Shown here piece by piece: positions 24,933-32,183 of a stretch of 64,000 bases of DNA. Made by a program: the position numbers and the translations under genes. Source of the DNA: an uncultured Candidatus Saccharibacteria bacterium (GTDB lineage: Bacteria > Patescibacteriota > Saccharimonadia > Saccharimonadales > Saccharimonadaceae); the NCBI GenBank assembly GCA_948477625.1, contig CAOLNK010000005.1:10766-74765 (forward strand). The letters are read 5' to 3'. Positions within the stretch are counted from its first letter, which is position 1; each line of letters begins with the position of its first letter. Below the pieces are notes generated by a model. The model had not been told where the DNA came from and made no database searches. It saw only the letters and a program-made list of their open reading frames with translations.

Positions 24933-25062
24933 TGAGGCATAAATAGACTTTTGGGCTTAAGCATGACCAACGGCCGTCCAGAATGCTTTGCCTCATACAG
25001 CACCGCGGATAATGATATAAATCTGTCAGAAACCTAATCACTTACGGTGGGTTGGTTTTTGA
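24933..25062 (+). promoter_or_regulatory. Second hairpin region and attenuator-like element before the surface gene
   Basis: TGAGGCA (24933-24939) pairs with TGCCTCA (24989-24995), enclosing AAGCAT/ATGCTT. Further on, CACCG (25001-25005) can pair with CGGTG (25045-25049), while an AACC...CAC arm (25031-25041) can instead pair with GTGGGTTGGTT just before a T-run. These two foldings exclude each other, as in attenuators. The surface-protein ATG is 20 bp downstream with a GGAGG site. Confidence 0.4.
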
Positions 25063-25082
25063 TGGCAAAACGGAGGCAATAA

Positions 25083-26606
25083 ATGTACAGAAGAATCATC
25101 AAATGTAATCTATTAGGTATAGCGATGTTCGGCTTAGCTCTAATGGCTTGTTCTAACAATGCTTCCGCCACTTCCTCCCTCTCCGTTTCTCTTTCTCCCA
25201 CTATAGACCTAGAGCTCGTACCTAGCGACACTAGCACCACTAGCCAAGAAACCACCAATCTCACCATTAGCACCAACAATACCGAAGGCTTCCGTGTATT
25301 AGTAAACTCAACTGATACCACTAGTCTCATCAATGCTCACCATAGTGAGACCATCCCTACCATCACTAGCCCTACTACGCTCACTAATCTACCTACCAAT
25401 ACTTGGGGTCTCTACCTTGGTGCCACTAACCCAACTGATAGTTCTACCTTCTCTCCTATAAGCCTAACTCCTACAGAATTAGTACACAACGAACTTGCCA
25501 ACGCTAGTGGCACCTATAAACTCGCTGTCGGTGCTAAAGCAGATACTTCCCTTCCCGCTGGCACTTATAGTAACGAACTCGTAATATCTGTCGTAGCCGA
25601 CCCAGCCAAGCTTTTCTCTGGTATCACCTATATGCAGGATATGACGCCAGACATCTGCGCTACAGCAGAAGAAAACGACACTACGCAGCTCATTGATAAA
25701 CGCGACGGTAAATCCTACTGGGTCGCCAAACTCAAAGATGGAAACTGTTGGATGACGCAGAATTTAGCGCTAGACATCACGGAAGAAGGACTAAAAGCTG
25801 ATGATACTGATATTTAGGAGGATTGGAATCGAGATTCAAAATACCCACCAAAAGCGACATTGAGGGATCATGAGTACATCTATGAAACTCTTGGAGCGAA
25901 TACCTTCTCCTGGGATCTCGGACAATATGTTGTTGGATTACCTGCCAACTCAACATCATGCAAAGAATTAACTAATGATATTTCAATTTGCGATAGAGTT
26001 GGGATCATCAATGTATCAGATAGTGAATGGAAGCCAACCTTTGTTTCTAAAAACGGTGACTTTAAATATCCAGATGGTACTACTTATAGCGGTTATGTAG
26101 CCATAGACGAATCAAATCATACCTACGATTCGCATTACTTATTGGGAAATTTCTATCAATTTAATGCTGCTACTGCTGGGACCGGAGCTCTGGTAATTAG
26201 CAATAATGTAAATGCCAAGGGCAGCATCTGCCCAAAAAATTGGTCTTTACCAACGAGTGGGACAAATGGATTTAATACTAACGGCTCACTGGCTTATCTA
26301 TTAAAACAATATAATTTAGCAACCAGTTATACCAACGGAGTAATATATAACAACGACTATAATGTAACCAAGGCTCCATTCTATTTTACACGCAGTGGTT
26401 ATCTATATAATTATACTTATTATAATTACGGCCTATCTAACGCATCTAATTATATGATGCTATTATCAAAGACATCGTATAATTCTGGGCAAGTTTATAT
26501 TGGCTATATGTATGATGTAAATGGTTTTGATATCGCTACGACATATAGCTCAAATGGAAATCGTCAACATGGCGCATCAGTCCGTTGTAGGGCAATGGGG
26601 ATTTAA
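25083..26606 (+). pseudogene. FISUMP-type surface protein interrupted by one in-frame amber codon
   Basis: One reading frame of 508 codons is broken only by TAG at 25815-25817. The first part (244 aa) has a signal peptide with a possible lipobox (LALMAC), a Ser/Thr-rich beta domain and GKSYWVAKLKDGNCWMTQNL, the start of the Fibrobacter-succinogenes major paralogous (FISUMP) domain. The second part completes that domain (GSICPKNWSLPTSG to GASVRCRAM). No frame change or other stop occurs, so it is either freshly inactivated, a sequencing error, or read through. The C-terminal segment is homologous to the cassettes at 26654-26881, 27012-27227, 27464-27670 and 42280-42492. Asn and Tyr enrichment near the end is notable. 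Confidence 0.8.
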
Positions 26607-26653
26607 ACTAGCTCCGTCTTTACAACAGCCAAATTCGTACTATCCCATCCACT

Positions 26654-26881
26654 CTATATATCTAATACAGTACTAAGGCAGCGGAGGGGGAGACCGACGT
26701 AGCGGTTATCCGGGCCATTCGACGGGTTCACACCAGTAGCATTAAAGTAGAGGGTGTAAGCGCTAGGCGTAGCCACGCCGTCATACCGCGTACTAGAGCC
26801 ACGCGACGACCACCAGTAGCCGACGATGCCAGCGTTCCAAGACTTACCATCGATAGGAGCGAGGAACCCGCTGCGCACGAA
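26654..26881 (-). pseudogene. Surface-protein C-terminal cassette A (inverted)
   Basis: A minus-strand frame without a plausible start region encodes FVRSG, then GYWWSSRGSS, SAYTLYFNATGVNPSNGP and GLPLRCLS. This matches the last 75 residues of the FISUMP-type protein and the other cassettes. It is inverted relative to cassette B, and both share a roughly 30-bp 3-prime end (CTCCGCTGCCTTAGTACTG and onward). It looks like a silent 3-prime cassette. Confidence 0.75.
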
Positions 26882-26885
26882 GTAA

Positions 26886-27000
26886 AGACCTTATCGTTTT
26901 TCTAAAAACGATAAGGCAAGAAGGCTACAATAACAGAGGTAGGCTATAAAAATTACCTTAGCAAAAAATAAAAAACGCTAAGGTCACCAACAACACTGCT
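26886..27000. repeat. Two hairpins between inverted cassettes A and B
   Basis: CCTTATCGTTTTT...AAACGATAAGG (about 26889-26916) and CCTTAGC...GCTAAGG (about 26956-26983) are two 28-bp inverted repeats of similar form. They lie between the head-to-head cassettes and could act as bidirectional terminators or recombination-related structures. Confidence 0.6.
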
Positions 27001-27011
27001 CTTGGCTATTT

Positions 27012-27227
27012 TTCGTGCGCAGCGGGTATATACATCTAACAAACAGCGGTGTTTTTGTTGAAGCTGGAAGTTACGGTTATAGCTGGTCGTCACATTCTAA
27101 ATCCAGTATAGTTGATGCATATAACCTATGGTTTGACGAACAAGCCGTCTACCCGTCTAATAGTAATTGGCGTGCTCACGTCTTTGGTTTCCCCCTCCGC
27201 TGCCTTAGTACTGTATTAGACATGTAG
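27012..27227 (+). pseudogene. Surface-protein C-terminal cassette B
   Basis: Encodes FVRSGYIH, YGYSWSSHSKSS, DAYNLWFDEQAVYPSN and GFPLRCLSTVLDM. It has the same fold segment as cassette A and the expressed gene but no ribosome-binding site or N-terminal domain. Its 3-prime 30 bp form an inverted repeat with the end of cassette A, so the A-B unit (26650-27230) is flanked by inverted repeats. Confidence 0.75.
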
Positions 27228-27259
27228 AGGGGAGATGGGTGGTATGTTAGAATAATTTT

Positions 27260-27352
27260 GTGGATAATCGTCCATGGAGTCCAAAAGTAGCCGAGTTCAC
27301 TCCTCCGCTCACTGGCGGCCTTCGTTCTAAAGATCGTGAAGTTCTCCTCTAA
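27260..27352 (+). CDS. Possible 30-residue leaderless peptide in cassette module C
   Basis: GTG at 27260 lies six bases after TAGAAT (27248-27253), the same spacing seen at leaderless genes here. The frame reads DNRPWSPKVAEFTPPLTGGL, then RSKDREVLL and a stop. In module D the same sequence is present but frameshifted directly after the GTG, so conservation of the coding frame is incomplete. Confidence 0.4.
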   Translation: MDNRPWSPKVAEFTPPLTGGLRSKDREVLL

Positions 27353-27463
27353 GGCTTTTGGAGAGAAGCGTGAGGCTTGGATAATTTGAGCTACGGCGCA
27401 AAAATGAATAATTGAACTTCTGAACCTGCGCGAGATTGTGGGGTAGTTTGTTCTGTTTTGAGG

Positions 27464-27670
27464 AACGTGCGCAGCGGACGTATCAATCTGACTGTGACGG
27501 CAGGTACCTTTGGGTACGCTGGCCAGAACGGCTACGGGTGGTCGTCGCGCGCTGCCGCTTATACCTCTAGTACTTCAGCTACTGCTTACAACCTCGAATT
27601 CAATGAGTCGACGGTTTACCCGTCGAACGGCCCGAACAATCGCTGGAACGGTTTCCCCCTCCGCTGCCTT
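27464..27670 (+). pseudogene. Surface-protein C-terminal cassette C
   Basis: Encodes VRSGRINL, NGYGWSSRAAA, TAYNLEFNESTVYPSNGP and GFPLRCL, then runs into unrelated sequence. No RBS or N-terminal domain. It is the third copy of the FISUMP C-terminal segment in this locus. Confidence 0.75.
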
Positions 27671-27700
27671 TTTTGCCGCGGTGGGTGCCGATCTTTAAGC

Positions 27701-27731
27701 AAAAAGATGTTGCTATCCACAACATCTTTTT
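27701..27731. terminator. Bidirectional terminator
   Basis: AAAAAGATGTTG/CAACATCTTTTT, a 12-bp perfect stem with T-runs on both strands. It separates cassette C from the minus-strand tRNA genes. Confidence 0.9.
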
Positions 27732-27743
27732 GAATAATTTCAA

Positions 27744-27820
27744 TGGTAGTACCGACTGGGTTCGAACCAGTGACCTTGGGCTTATGAGTCCCACGCTCTA
27801 ACCAACTGAGCTACGGTACC
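27744..27820 (-). tRNA. tRNA-Met (CAT)
   Basis: Acceptor GGTACCG/CGGTACT (one mismatch), anticodon loop CTCATAA, T-loop TTCGAAC and encoded CCA. Probably elongator Met; a lysidine-modified tRNA-Ile cannot be excluded from the sequence alone. Confidence 0.93.
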
Positions 27821-27824
27821 AGAA

Positions 27825-27845
27825 CTTCTGGCGGAAGGGACAGGA
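27825..27845. repeat. Direct repeat of the tRNA-Ser 3-prime end
   Basis: A 21-bp exact copy of 27924-27944, which covers the 3-prime end of tRNA-Ser and the first bases beyond it. The copies are 99 bp apart. Duplicated tRNA 3-prime ends are typical of integrase attachment sites, but the enclosed 99 bp carries no gene. Confidence 0.8.
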
Positions 27846-27927
27846 AGCCTTGCTATGCTCGGAATCCAGTCTACTTTCTCAAAGAGAAAGCTTTTTGTAA
27901 GACCCGTTGGGCCTTCCAAAAACCTTC

Positions 27928-28014
27928 TGGCGGAAGGGACAGGATTCGAACCTGCGAAGCTATTAACTTGCCGGTTTTCAAGACCGGTGCCATCAACCAC
28001 TCGGCCACCCTTCC
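27928..28014 (-). tRNA. tRNA-Ser (TGA)
   Basis: Class II tRNA with a long variable arm, acceptor GGAAGGG, anticodon stem-loop CCGGT-CTTGAAA-ACCGG and encoded CCA. Confidence 0.95.
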
Positions 28015-28063
28015 GTATCTGATTGTATCATAGTTCCTTCTCAATGGCAATCTACGCAGACAA

Positions 28064-28972
28064 TTAGATAGTCTTAGTATTAGCCAGTAGTTCCGCAAAG
28101 ACCGGTTGCATTTTTTGAAAATACCATTCAATCTCTTGCGGATCATCCGCAAATTTAACGGAATGCTTGAGAAAATTAAGTATTGTTACATAAATAATTT
28201 GCTGATGAAAATTCTCCGGGCGAGAGCCATCATAAAGTCCATCAAAAAATCCTTTGGTAAACGCACGTCGTTTATGATTTTCTGGAAGCAGATTCCAAGT
28301 CATCTGGTAGTGAAAGTTTAACACATCATAACTGATTTTCATGGCTGCAATATCAATAAAACATTGTTTGCCTACACTATCAACAATAATATTTGAGCAT
28401 TTGATGTCACCATGAATAAGTTGGGGCGTCAATGCGCGAAAAGTTCCAGTGGCATGATTAAAGGTATCAATAAGTAATTGGACTTGATTAAGATTGCAAA
28501 AGCGACATAGCGCGTTGTAAAGTTGTGGAGTATTTAGGAGTTGAGCGTAAAGCCGGTTACCGTCTTCAGTAAGATTATCTATATTATCAGTAGGAATATA
28601 TGTAGCAATGTCGGACGTAGCATAATTTTTGAGTTTGCGAATGGTGCGACCGGCATCAACACCAGCTTGATGAGTTTCAGATAAAGTATATGTCTGCTCA
28701 CTCAGAGCATCAAGGTTATAGCCCGGAACATAACGATAAAGATAAAAAGCTTTTGGAGTAGCACCATAATATCCATAGCCGAGATATTCTAAGGATTTGA
28801 TTCCAGTTTGTTGATAAATTTCACAAATTTTTTGAAATTTAATAATATCAGCTTCTGTAATCTGACGCTTAGGGATTTTAAGACAATAGTTGATGTGGTC
28901 CATTTGAAACTTGAAAACTCGCGCACCACTATGTCCTCCTAAAATTTCGTCAAATTTTAAGCACGTAGCCAT
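28064..28972 (-). CDS. APH-like phosphotransferase (protein-kinase fold)
   Basis: 302 residues. LIHGDIKCSNIIVD is the catalytic loop (HGDxxxxN) and CFIDIAAM the metal-binding strand of aminoglycoside/choline-kinase-type phosphotransferases, though the usual IDW/IDF signature is IDI here. LKIPK near residue 33 is a candidate ATP-binding Lys. The substrate is unknown. TATCAT lies seven bases before the ATG at 28972, so a leaderless start is likely. Confidence 0.75.
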   Translation of the reverse strand: MATCLKFDEILGGHSGARVFKFQMDHINYCLKIPKRQITEADIIKFQKICEIYQQTGIKSLEYLGYGYYGATPKAFYLYRYVPGYNLDALSEQTYTLSETHQAGVDAGRTIRKLKNYATSDIATYIPTDNIDNLTEDGNRLYAQLLNTPQLYNALCRFCNLNQVQLLIDTFNHATGTFRALTPQLIHGDIKCSNIIVDSVGKQCFIDIAAMKISYDVLNFHYQMTWNLLPENHKRRAFTKGFFDGLYDGSRPENFHQQIIYVTILNFLKHSVKFADDPQEIEWYFQKMQPVFAELLANTKTI

Positions 28973-29054
28973 AATTATCATGATAACATATCAAAGATTT
29001 TTTACACAAAAGTTAGTTTGTCTGTTAAGATAATACTAATAGAGGAGGTCACAG

Positions 29055-29972
29055 ATGAGAGGTGAATATCGGCCATATGCGGAACGCACGCCAGACGAAC
29101 AGTATAAGAACTTAATTCGGACAATCTTGAAAGATGGGGTAAAAAGCCCTTCGCCGATGGTAGATGAAAACGGCAATGAGATTAATACGATTGACCTATT
29201 GGGCGCGCCAGTGATACGGTTTGATTTGCTGAAAAATGGTGTGCCGTTTTTGACAGAACGAAGCTTAAAAGGGTTTTGGCGAGGCGCTGTGGGTGAACTT
29301 TTGGCCTTTGTGAATGGAGCGCATACCCAAGCAGAACTGGAAGAATTTGGTTGCAAGTGGTGGAAGTCTTGGTGCACCGAGAAAAAGTGCGCAAAGCGCG
29401 GGCTGGAGACTGGAGATTTGGGCCCGGGGTCTTATGGAGCGGCGTTTGCAAATTTTCCAACTACTGAAGGTAAACCTTATAATCAATTTGTAGAGATTAT
29501 TAAGCAAATTAGAGAACGTCCGGAACTAAAGACACATTTTATCTCACCATGGATTCCGCAGTATATCATTCGCAATAAAGATTTTCAGCAGAAGGTGGTG
29601 GTATGCCCGTGCCATGGGTGGATGCACTTCCGGATTTTGAACAATAAGCTGCACTTGGTGATGTTCCAACGTAGTTGTGATGTGTTAATTGGTTGCCCGA
29701 GCAACTGGGTACAATATTCAGCGTTTTTGCTAGCGATGGCGGAAGTTTTGGATTTGGAGCCAGGCGAGTTTATTCATATGATTTCTGATGCTCACTTATA
29801 TGAGAACCAGTTGCCATGGGTAAACCAGATTCTGGAACGCGAGAGCAAACCATTCCCCACACTCACGATTACTAATAGTCATGACAGCATTTTTGATTAC
29901 CGGCCAGCCGACTTTGAACTGAGCGATTATGAGCCAGGCGAATCGATTAAGGGCATTCCGGTAGGAATTTAG
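29055..29972 (+). CDS. thyA: Thymidylate synthase
   Basis: 305 residues; methylates dUMP to dTMP with methylenetetrahydrofolate. VCPCHGWMHF carries the catalytic Cys, and FQRSCDVLIGCPSNWVQYS is the dUMP-binding region with the RS.D and Asn residues of ThyA. SDAHLYENQ is the C-terminal signature. It has a strong GAGGAGGT site. It starts an operon whose next gene contains a deaminase domain of the dCMP deaminase type, which would supply dUMP. Confidence 0.93.
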   Translation: MRGEYRPYAERTPDEQYKNLIRTILKDGVKSPSPMVDENGNEINTIDLLGAPVIRFDLLKNGVPFLTERSLKGFWRGAVGELLAFVNGAHTQAELEEFGCKWWKSWCTEKKCAKRGLETGDLGPGSYGAAFANFPTTEGKPYNQFVEIIKQIRERPELKTHFISPWIPQYIIRNKDFQQKVVVCPCHGWMHFRILNNKLHLVMFQRSCDVLIGCPSNWVQYSAFLLAMAEVLDLEPGEFIHMISDAHLYENQLPWVNQILERESKPFPTLTITNSHDSIFDYRPADFELSDYEPGESIKGIPVGI

Positions 29973-29973
29973 T

Positions 29974-30927
29974 ATGGACGAGAATTGGCTTGCAAATGTA
30001 AAAATTGCCCAAAAATCTGGGCGGACAGTGGGGTTAGTTCAGGGCTCATGGGACTTATTCCACCTAGGACATTTGCGCTATATTATGAAAGCACGCGCGC
30101 TATGTGATTTCTTGGTGATTGCGATGGATAGCGACGAAAAAATCCGCAAGCGTAAGGGGCCGACCCGCCCCGTGATTCCGGAAAAGGAGCGCTATGATTT
30201 TATCCGCTTGCTCAACATTGCGGATGCGATTGTAATTAAGCAAGTAGGCGAGCCAAAGTGGCATTTGATTAAAACCGTGCGACCAGACGTGCTAATTGCG
30301 ATTAAGGAAAATTATTCAGACGAACAAATTGAGCAACTGGAGAAATACTGTGGACGGGTGGCAGTACTACCAAGGCAGGCTAAAACTTCAACCTCGGATA
30401 AAATTCGCCAAATTACTTTACAAAGCCGGTTGCGCAAAGTGGAAGGCGTGGAAGAAAAGGTAGCCAAAGCAGCGACCGGGATGAAGCGACGGATTCATTA
30501 TTCTAAGGATATGCCGGAGCCAATACCAGGGCTACTGAAAGAGTTAAGAAATTCAACGGATGACGTTTGTCCGACGGCGGCGGCATGTTTTTGGAATGGA
30601 CAGTGGATGTACGGGACAAATCAGATTGACTTTACCATTTCAGAATATGACGTGACAAACCGTACGGAGTTGTTTTATGATACCGTGGAGCATGCAGAAA
30701 TTAATTTGCTGAAAAAACTTGGCAAGGTGAAGAGCCTGGAAGATACGCCGTTTTATGTGACGTTGTTCCCCTGCGATGATTGTATGAAAGTCTTGGCAAA
30801 CAAGGGCGTGAAAGAGGTCTATTATCTAGAAGATCATGCTGAACGTAACTGGAGCAAGCGTTCGCACGCTTTGGCCGAGAAAAAAGGCATTAAAACCGTC
30901 TGTTTGGTGAAGGAGGAAAATGAATAA
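29974..30927 (+). CDS. Fusion: nucleotidyltransferase (RfaE-C type) plus dCMP-deaminase-like domain
   Basis: 317 residues. Residues about 15-150 form a cytidylyltransferase-like domain (GSWDLFHLGHLRY with the HxGH motif, and a KRKGPTRP loop). Residues about 170-300 form a zinc deaminase domain with HAEINLL and PCDDCMK, the His/Glu and Cys-xx-Cys of the deoxycytidylate deaminase family. Position directly after thyA supports dCMP to dUMP. The role of the N-terminal domain is unclear. The pairing of these two domains in one chain is unusual. Confidence 0.85.
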   Translation: MDENWLANVKIAQKSGRTVGLVQGSWDLFHLGHLRYIMKARALCDFLVIAMDSDEKIRKRKGPTRPVIPEKERYDFIRLLNIADAIVIKQVGEPKWHLIKTVRPDVLIAIKENYSDEQIEQLEKYCGRVAVLPRQAKTSTSDKIRQITLQSRLRKVEGVEEKVAKAATGMKRRIHYSKDMPEPIPGLLKELRNSTDDVCPTAAACFWNGQWMYGTNQIDFTISEYDVTNRTELFYDTVEHAEINLLKKLGKVKSLEDTPFYVTLFPCDDCMKVLANKGVKEVYYLEDHAERNWSKRSHALAEKKGIKTVCLVKEENE

Positions 30928-31381
30928 GTATAAATATATCTATCCGCCGAACGCGCGTCATCAAGAACAATTGGATATTATGCTTGGAATGGAGGCGGCG
31001 GACAAAGATCCGATGGCGGAAGAAAACGTAGACCAAGCGACACAACCGACGATTTTCCGCACCAAATATTGGTACGTTTCCAATAATCGTTATCCGCGCC
31101 CAGGGAGTGAAATTTCTTTCTTGATTGTAGCGGTAGGTCCGGTGTACAAAATTGAAGATATTTCGCCAGAGATGTGGCTAGATTTACAACAAATTTGGCA
31201 GAGGTTAGTGAAAGAATATGATGTGACTGGTGGTGGAATTTGTATGCGCTTTGGCGACCCCGCTAAATCAGGTGCCTCGTTAACGCGGTTGCATGTGCAT
31301 ATTATTATGCCGAAGGATGGTGAAAAAGTGCGCTTCCCAATTGGCGGGCAGTCAGAATTAGAGGAAGGTCTGCATTTGTAA
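30920..31381 (+). CDS. HIT-like nucleotide-binding protein
   Basis: 153 residues, overlapping the end of the upstream gene by 8 bp with AGGAGG inside that gene. LTRLHVHIIMPK resembles the histidine-triad motif, but only two of the three His are present, so catalysis may differ from Ap4A or adenosine phosphoramidate hydrolases. It is third in the thyA operon and ends at the terminator 31381-31409. Confidence 0.65.
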   Translation: MNKYKYIYPPNARHQEQLDIMLGMEAADKDPMAEENVDQATQPTIFRTKYWYVSNNRYPRPGSEISFLIVAVGPVYKIEDISPEMWLDLQQIWQRLVKEYDVTGGGICMRFGDPAKSGASLTRLHVHIIMPKDGEKVRFPIGGQSELEEGLHL

Positions 31382-31409
31382 AAATAGCCCCCATGTGGGA
31401 CTATTTTTA
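31381..31409 (+). terminator. Terminator of the thyA operon
   Basis: AAAATAG/CTATTTT plus an inner CCC/GGG stem, with a five-T tail. It overlaps the last base of the stop codon. Confidence 0.85.
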
Positions 31410-31437
31410 TGGTTTGTATTAACAATGTATATACAAA

Positions 31438-32139
31438 TTATTCAGCATTGGTGTGAACAGCAGTGACATCGTCACAATCATCCAAAGCGTCGAGTAGTTT
31501 TTCGAGCTTCTCGCCATCTTCATCAGCGACTGCAACGGTAGTAGTCGGCACGTATTTGAGTTCGGCATTAGTAACAGTGAGACCGGTATCAAGCAGAGTT
31601 TGGCGAACTTTCATCAAATTACTTGGAGCAGTGAGAATAATCAGGCCTTCTTCGCCCTCGTCAACATCCTCAGCACCAGCGTCAAGCGCAGTCATCATGG
31701 CATCTTCGCCCTTTTCTGAGACTTCAATCCAACCTTTGCGGGCAAACTGGAACATAACCGAACCAGGGTCGGCCATGCGGCCACCATTCTTGTTTAGTGT
31801 ATTACGAACTTCAGGCATAGTACGGTTTTTGTTATCAGTGGCAACTTCAATAATAATACCAACGCCGCCTGGGCCATAACCTTCGTAAGTCTCTTCAATC
31901 AGGGATGCGGCAGTCTTGTCGGCCACACGCGCAATTGCGCGCTCAATATTGACCTTAGGCATGTTGGCCTGACGGGCCTTTTCCAACATCATGGCTAAAG
32001 ATGGGTTCATGCTGGGGTCGGTGCCAGCGCGGGCGGCGATGGCGATTTGGTTAGCAATTTTGGTGAATAGTGCACCACGTTTAGCATCAACAACGGCTTT
32101 TTGGCGCTTGGTGGTGGCCCATTTGCTGTGTCCGGACAT
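31438..32139 (-). CDS. yebC: YebC/PmpR family protein
   Basis: 233 residues. MSGHSKWATTKRQKAVVDAK at the N-terminus and YEGYGPGGVGIIIE in the middle are diagnostic of the YebC/PmpR family. Members act as transcription regulators or as translation factors at difficult peptide sequences; which applies here cannot be told. A GAAAGGGAATTG site precedes the ATG. Confidence 0.93.
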   Translation of the reverse strand: MSGHSKWATTKRQKAVVDAKRGALFTKIANQIAIAARAGTDPSMNPSLAMMLEKARQANMPKVNIERAIARVADKTAASLIEETYEGYGPGGVGIIIEVATDNKNRTMPEVRNTLNKNGGRMADPGSVMFQFARKGWIEVSEKGEDAMMTALDAGAEDVDEGEEGLIILTAPSNLMKVRQTLLDTGLTVTNAELKYVPTTTVAVADEDGEKLEKLLDALDDCDDVTAVHTNAE

Positions 32140-32183
32140 TCAATTCCCTTTCGTTCTTATAATATAGACAAAATCTGTTGATA

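Larger units (their letters stand above)
27240..27700 (+). repeat. Dispersed cassette module, copy C (about 460 bp)
   Basis: A promoter-like TAGAAT, a short frame, a spacer with a conserved GAACTTCTGAACCTGCG block, cassette C and a conserved 3-prime flank (CGATCTTT) occur in the same order here and at 42045-42530. Both copies end next to tRNA genes. Confidence 0.75.

Noticed and set aside
25815..25817. Genetic-code reassignment of TAG
   Set aside because: No suppressor tRNA is seen, and other genes in the window use TAG as a normal stop, for example the small frame ending at 39083-39085.
26654..27733. Cassette frames as functional small genes
   Set aside because: They start inside a domain, lack a ribosome-binding site and signal peptide, and resemble only the C-terminal end of a larger protein.
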